The position numbers and the translations under genes were made by a program. Below are positions 17,136 through 21,868 of a stretch of 21,868 nt of DNA, in pieces. Below the pieces are notes generated by a model. It saw only the letters and a list, made by a program, of their open reading frames with translations, was not told where the DNA came from and did not search any database. Positions within the stretch are counted from its first letter, which is position 1. Each line of letters begins with the position of its first letter. The DNA lies in the NCBI GenBank assembly GCA_009746045.1, contig RPFO01000253.1:5655645-5677512 (forward strand). Direction: 5' to 3'. Source of the stretch: Mesostigma viride (taxonomy: Eukaryota > Streptophyta > Mesostigmatophyceae > Mesostigmatales > Mesostigmataceae).

Positions 17136-20100
17136 CTGTGTGGCAGGAGATGGCAGCAGTCCCAGTAAAGCCAACAGCCGGCTATAGGAGCTTTAAGACA
17201 GTGGAGCGGGCAACAGGAGCACTAGCAAGACAACGAGCTTGACAGCAAAATGTTGATTGCAACAATATACAGTGAGTCCTGCCGAGTCCCAAGTCTTGGC
17301 AGCATTATCCTACAAGGCCGCTAGATGAATCCTCTCCGTGAAAGGCAGCCCTGCAGATCTCGAGGAAAACTCGAGCGCTGGCAGATGTCAGCAACAAGTT
17401 TCTGAACAAGAAAGGCAGCAGAGGTACATATGCCACAGCTCACGGGAAACTGTTTATGTCCTGGCATGTGAGAAACGCGTGCGTTAGCATGAGTATGTGT
17501 TGGCACAAGTATGGAGCGCAGTGCAACTGTTAGAAAGCCACCTACAAGTCAATGCAGACCCATGCGATTTTTCCCCCTTCTTTCCCTCTGCCCTAAGCAG
17601 AAGCTTCTTATTGAATCCCCGCAGCGATATCCCAGGAACACATGCCATATATCCAATAAGAAATATTGCATATATCCCAGGAACACATCCCAATCGTATG
17701 TTGCTTTATCGATATCCCAACAGCGATTAGTCAATGCAAGCGACTGCGTCAGCTGAGCCCATCCCCACCCCCTACGGCGTCGCAAGGCCACCCCCTTGGC
17801 CGGCTTGCTTAACGTTGCCACAAAGCATGTTGCTATCCCATGACCAGCTTCCACTTGCATCACCACCCTGTTGTCCCCATTTTTCAGTCACCCGTGTGAT
17901 CCCAGGGACTCTAGGCACAGTCTGACCAAGAAGAAGCCCGGGCTACTGAAGCGCAACCCCCGTGCACATTGTACAACGATATACCCACGTACACACCAAC
18001 CATATACCCATGTACACAGAACTTTTGGACTAAAAGCTTTCCTTTCCTTGAGAGTAGCACCCCTGCAGGGCATACTTTCCCTGAGAAAAATTCCCCAGAC
18101 ACGCACAGTTACAATCATCCCATGAAATAACATCGGTTTCAAGGCGAATTCGCGGCCCCAGGTCACCAAAATCCCCACATGCACCTGACATGCACAGCGT
18201 TCCATCAATAAACCGTGACGAGCCAGCCAGGGACATGAAACGGAAGTGGGTGGCTATTTACGGCAGCTCGGTGTCCCTCAGGCCAACCGCCCGCATGCAA
18301 CCCACACACTCACATCGATGCGCTCCGATGCCTGTGCCTGCGCCGACGGTTGCGGCCGGCCCGTGGCCCTCGGGCGTAGCGCACGCCCTGGCTCCTCGTC
18401 CCTCGGGCGGCCCACCAGGTGGACCTCGCGCCCACCGTCTAACTGGGACAGCTCGCGTTGGAACTTTTGGAGCAGCTTGTCAAACTGTGCGCCTTCTCCA
18501 AGTCCGCGCAGATCCATGTTCGACAGGGTGGTGACCACTTTGAGTATATCGGTGACTGCCTTGTCCGCCCAGATGCCCATGTAGTCCTGGAACGCGTCCT
18601 TGATGTTGTCCGCGACATCCTTCACGAGGTTGGGCGCGCAGTTGCTGAGGTAGGTGTAGCGGTTGCGCGTGCAGTTGGCTCCCTGGTAGCGGCTCAGAGC
18701 GTTCCGTGCGAGCTTGCGGAGGTAATCGCCCTGCTTGTGATTGGGGGGGGCGCGATGAGGTTTGGAAACGAGGAGGCATAAGTTACAGTCGCTGCAGAAG
18801 CCGAAGAAAAAAATAACAAAGGCCAATAATTACTGATCTCATCCTATGCTTAAACGCACGTTCATAGATACACACGACTAGGCACCTGCTAGCACAGCCA
18901 GCCCCGCGCTAAGTTACAACGCCCAGATCAGTGGCAGCGTGGACCTGACCGCCCTCCTTACGCAAAATATCTGGCCGGAAAATGGACTTTGGGCACTCTG
19001 ATGCTGCAGCTGGATCGGGCGTGACGAGAGCTATCGATTGCCGTATAGAAAGTCCTTCAGAGGAGGAGAGGGTGGGCTGGTAGCCTAATTCTACCGCTAA
19101 GGTTACGTCCCCCGTCAAGTTACGTCCCCGCATGAAGTTACGATGCCGAGAATTCGGCGGCGATCCTAACTTAACGCGGGGCTGACTGTACTCTACTACT
19201 TCATATAGTACCCATCATGAGCACTTGCTGACCCCTCATATGAGGAGAGCACGTCACTGACCAATGGGTTAACCACTGTAGTGTTTATACTGTACGTTAA
19301 CCATGTTGCTATAGCGATGCCTTGGATCCGGAGATAGGTGACTTGCCTTCCGGCCGCTAACCAGACGTATCAGGGCACACGACCTGAGCCCGTGCGGCGC
19401 TAGTACGCATAAGTGATTCAGTTGTTTCAGCAGCTGAAAAGCTAGATACCACTAGGGCCAGGCAATAAGGCCATCATGAGGCCGCCATGCACACTACGTG
19501 TAAATCAATTGATTAACTAATATATGGTACCATAGAAGGCCATCATGCAGGAGGCTCGCTGCCACCAGGAAAATGATGGCCACGCGTGCCATGAAAGGAC
19601 ACCACGAGCCGCTCGTGCTTTGTGCTACTTACTACATATATGCACCGCGAGATGGAGGGCCCAACAGTCTCATCTTGTGCTACTTGCTTCTTGACATGCC
19701 AAATTGGAGGAATAACCCTAAACCATAAACCCTAAACCCTAAACCTTAAACCCTACACCCTATACCCTATACCCTAAAACTAGATCTGTTTTCCCCGCAC
19801 GCACCAGCAGCGCGACCAACCGCGCAAACGTGCGCAGGTCGTGTTGCGTGATCGCAGAAAGTGCCGAGTGGATGCCGTCGATGAGCACCTGAAGCACCGA
19901 CGCGTACACCTTGTTCCACTGCATCTCGATAATGCCGCCGTCCTCGTCCCCCGGGCCCCCTGCACTCCCCTGGCTACTGGCCACGCTGGCCTGGGGGCAG
20001 CAACCACTGCTCGCCCCCGCCCCCCCCTGGGGCTTCCCTGGGCTGGCGCCCACGACGCGCAGGATGGTGTTGGTGATGTCACGCGCCAGCTGGCGCACCC

Positions 20101-21537
20101 ACGCAAGCCGGTGGTACTCGGCGAGCTGCCCGTTGTAGAACCGGTAGGAGAGCTTCTGGAGGATCGGGTTCAGGAGCCACGAGACCAGCTTGTTGCCCTC
20201 GCCCAGGTTCTGGAGCGCGTTGTCGAGCTGCTTGAAGTTGTTCTCGGTGAGCATGTGGTGGGATCGCCAGCTGGCGAGGGCAGTAGGGGTTTCCGCAGGC
20301 AACGAGGTGAGTAGTTTTGAGGTTGTGGAGTGTTGAATCTCTTCATTTCGCATCGGGCATCTACTTCGATACTCCGGGATGCCAGCCCATGGGCAGGGAT
20401 GGGAATCGTCCAGAACGGCTTGGGGCACACAAGGCCATGATACAGCAAAGGCGAGTTCAAGTCGAGAAGATAGGAAGACGAGATATAGGCAGTACGAGAG
20501 CAAAAGAGAGCGAAGAAGATAGGGAAGTACGAGAGCGAAAGAGAGCGAACAAAATAGGAAGACAAAAGGTAGTACGAAATGAGGTTCGAGTTGATCCAAG
20601 TGCCCCATAAATGAGAGTATCCGATGGCATCCACGTGCATCCGCTGGTGTGCGATGCCTTTGTAGCTTTTAGCTTTACAAGGTGGTTGTTAGCCCCAGGG
20701 CCATGGGCAGTCTGGGCACTCTTCTCCCCCGCTCTAAGGAGTGGATAAACAGGAATATCGAGGAAACAAAAGATGTCGAGCTCTGCCTCTGCCTGCTTTG
20801 CTACACTGTCCATACTATTACGGACATATTAATGATACGCTGTCCACAGGCACCCGCATGTCCGTTCAACTGCCAGAGATTCTTTGTAAGTGTGCGCCAA
20901 CTGGAAGTGTCAGTATGGGCAGTGAGCCCCTTTCACAGCATTATGTTTTTAGCATGGTTTGTCACGGCGGACGATGATGGGCTACAGGGAAAACAAGAAA
21001 AAGGCTTGTGCGAGGAAGTGATGTTGGCTACTCATCACATTTCTTTCGTCCTTCGCTCGTTTGCCCCCTTTTCTATGCACCAATCAGGGAAAAATATGGG
21101 CATGGTCGGTGTGTAACTGTAGGTCACTGCCAATCCTACTCACATGGACAGTCAAACGGTCAGGTCAAACATTGGTGAGCGGGCAGGGAGCCAGGGACTC
21201 CGGATTGGAGGCGGGCGGACAGGTGGGTTGACGGGCAGGAAGAAGAGCTAGAAGAGCTTTTTTTTTTTCAATCATGCGTATTACATTATCAATCTGCACA
21301 GAAAAACTTTTCACAAGACAATATTTCCCCCACTCACACATCGAAGTTGGTCGGCGTGGCGATCTCCTTCGCGTTCTCCAGGCAGGCGTCCAGGTGCTCC
21401 TGCAGGGGCTCCAAGTTCCCCATGATGACGTCCTTGAGCATGGTCTTGCTCTGCCTGTTTGCTTGGAACTGTCGCAGCGCTCGCCGCAGCCGGTCATGGA
21501 TGTCGGCCGTCTGGGTGCACAGCTGCTGCTGGTAATC
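16917..21537 (-). CDS. Unrecognised multi-exon gene, minus-strand copy (5' end outside window)
   Basis: Predicted as complement(join(16917..17135, 18314..18730, 19805..20270, 21338..21537)), giving at least 433 residues and a TAA stop. Intron phases are 2, 0 and 0, and every junction restores an open frame. Introns are 1067, 1074 and 1178 nt, longer than in the plus-strand paralogue where comparable. The last three exons align with 1965-4691. Upstream exons must lie beyond the right edge, because the first visible exon begins at a splice acceptor and has no start codon of its own. The protein looks helical, with a Gly/Ser-rich linker and a basic Pro/Arg-rich segment. No known domain is recognised. 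Its introns hold a MITE-like element and a telomeric-repeat tract. Confidence 0.75.
17627..17688. repeat. Direct repeat of ATATCCCAGGAACACAT
   Basis: The 17-mer occurs at 17627-17643 and 17672-17688. A related pair, ATATACCCA(C/T)GTACACA, lies further right near 17980-18017. Both pairs are in the intron between exons B and C of the minus-strand gene. Confidence 0.85.
18314..18730 (-). CDS. Exon B of the minus-strand family member
   Basis: The acceptor AG is at 18732-18731 after a C-rich tract (cacaagcag). The donor is GTGAGT at 18313-18308, at exactly the same place as in the plus copy. The exon is 139 codons, phase 0. It carries RYTYL, DVADNIKDAFQDYM, WADKAVTDILKVV, LDGGR and PRDEEP. Similarity to the plus copy is clearly lower than for exons A and C, concentrated in the DVADN to WADKA block. 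Confidence 0.75.
18891..19192. mobile_element. MITE-like element with terminal inverted repeats
   Basis: The left end AGCACAGCCAGCCCCGCG, continuing CTAAGTTA, is mirrored at the right end; the reverse complement of the right end reads AGTACAGTCAGCCCCGCG, continuing TTAAGTTA. That gives about 26 bp with three mismatches. The internal sequence repeats AAGTTACG(T/A) near the right end. It has no coding capacity at about 302 bp. No clear target-site duplication is visible, so the superfamily is undecided. It sits in the intron between exons A and B of the minus-strand gene. Confidence 0.7.
19716..19778 (+). repeat. Interstitial telomeric repeat, CCCTAAA type
   Basis: Nine consecutive heptamers. 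Four are exact CCCTAAA; the others are single or double variants such as CCATAAA, CCTTAAA, CCCTACA and CCCTATA. The tract ends 25 bp from the donor of exon A in the minus-strand gene, so it is intronic and close to a splice site. The heptamer identifies the telomere type of the organism or of an ancestor. Confidence 0.92.
19805..20270 (-). CDS. Exon A of the minus-strand family member
   Basis: The acceptor AG is at 20272-20271 (ccctcgccag on the minus strand). The donor is GTGCGT from 19804. The exon contributes one base to a split codon and then 155 codons. It carries NKLVSWLL, KLSYRFYNGQLAEY, WVRQLARDITN, a Gly/Ser-rich linker, GGPGDEDG and WNKVYASVLQVLIDGIH. An open frame extends upstream of the acceptor, but that part is not shared with the paralogue. 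Confidence 0.75.
20464..20580. repeat. Purine-rich minisatellite
   Basis: AGTACGAGAGC followed by (A/G)AAAGAGAGCGAA recurs at 20491 and 20526, with a shorter copy from 20571; GATAGGAAGACGA-like words flank them. It is in the intron upstream of exon A of the minus-strand gene, whose sense strand is therefore pyrimidine-rich here. Confidence 0.75.
21338..21537 (-). CDS. Upstream exon of the minus-strand family member
   Basis: The acceptor AG is at 21539-21538 (gcgtgtgccag on the minus strand). The donor is GTGAGT from 21337. The exon is 200 nt: 66 codons plus two bases, which join the single leading base of exon A to make a Val codon, giving NFD-V-WR. It encodes a Gln/Arg/Leu-rich helical stretch (DYQQQLCTQTADIHDRLRRA). 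A stop codon follows immediately if the donor is not used, so it could instead be the last exon of another gene; the exact phase fit with exon A argues against that. Confidence 0.62.
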
Positions 21538-21597
21538 CTGGCACACGCAGAGGCCCACCAGACGTGGAGTGGACAAAGGGGCGGAATTGGGGCAGCT

Positions 21598-21868
21598 AGG
21601 GGGAAGGGGGAAGGGGGAAGGGGGAAGGGGGGAAGGGGGGAAGGGGGAAAGGGGGAAAGGGGGGAAGGGGGGAAGGGGGGAAGGGGGGAAGGGGGGAAGG
21701 GGGAAGGGGGAAGGGGGGAAGGGGGGGAAGGGGGGAAGGGGGAAGGGGGAAGGGGGGAAGGGGAGGGGAAGGGGGGAAGGGGGAAGGGGGAAGGGGAAGG
21801 GGGAAGGGGGGAAGGGGGGAAGGGGGAAGGGGGGAAGGGGGGAAAGGGGGGGGGGGGAAGGGGGGAAG
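21598..21868. repeat. Homopurine G/A satellite running off the window
   Basis: About 271 nt composed only of G and A, in units of GGGGGAAG to GGGGGGAA with variable G-run length. It continues to the last base of the window. It starts about 60 bp upstream of the acceptor of the minus-strand upstream exon, so on the gene's sense strand it is an all-pyrimidine intron tract. Confidence 0.97.

Noticed and set aside
21338-21576. Short standalone minus-strand gene starting at the ATG near 21576
   Set aside because: The part upstream of 21537 looks like intron ending in a good acceptor, and the exon's phase fits exon A exactly.

Overview
This window looks like a piece of a nuclear eukaryotic chromosome. 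Supporting signs are spliceable exons with GTGAGT and GTGCGT donors and pyrimidine-rich CAG acceptors, non-LTR retrotransposon remains, long compound microsatellites, and an interstitial tract of the plant-type telomere heptamer CCCTAAA. That telomere type is shared by green algae and land plants, several stramenopile groups, dinoflagellates and others. I would guess an alga or related protist with GC-rich coding sequence, but I cannot name the lineage. There are no rRNA genes, complete tRNA genes, CRISPR arrays or prokaryotic operons.

The main content is a pair of related multi-exon genes of a family I do not recognise, placed tail-to-tail near the two edges. The plus-strand copy has three visible exons (1965-2427, 3391-3801, 4470-4691). 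The minus-strand copy has the same three (20270-19805, 18730-18314, 17135-16917) plus one further upstream exon (21537-21338). Exon order, splice boundaries and intron phases (2, 0, 0) agree between the copies, while introns differ in length and content. The predicted proteins are mostly helical-looking, with a Gly/Ser/Pro-rich linker ending in a conserved GGPGDEDG block. The minus copy runs off the window at its 5' end. The plus copy has no visible equivalent of the upstream exon.

Between the two genes lies about 12 kb of repeats and decayed mobile elements. From left to right: a 430-bp GGGA/GGGT compound satellite (5471-5900); a minus-strand LINE ORF1 fragment (about 7236-7530); a plus-strand 3' end of a LINE carrying a CCHC-like finger and a restriction-like endonuclease (about 7557-8817); a 0.33-kb direct repeat (9037-9364); a minus-strand L1-like element with ORF1, APE endonuclease and an internally deleted reverse transcriptase (about 13080-9570); a plus-strand L1-like reverse transcriptase with YADD (about 13141-15281) placed head-to-head with it; and the second copy of the direct repeat (15773-16091). 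All of these coding segments are broken by frameshifts and stops, so none looks active.

Introns of the minus-strand gene also hold repeats: a 302-bp MITE-like element with terminal inverted repeats (18891-19192), the telomeric heptamer tract (19716-19778), a purine-rich minisatellite (about 20464-20580) and a homopurine G/A tract that runs off the right edge (21598-21868). Flanking and intergenic stretches otherwise show only short tandem repeats and inverted repeats.
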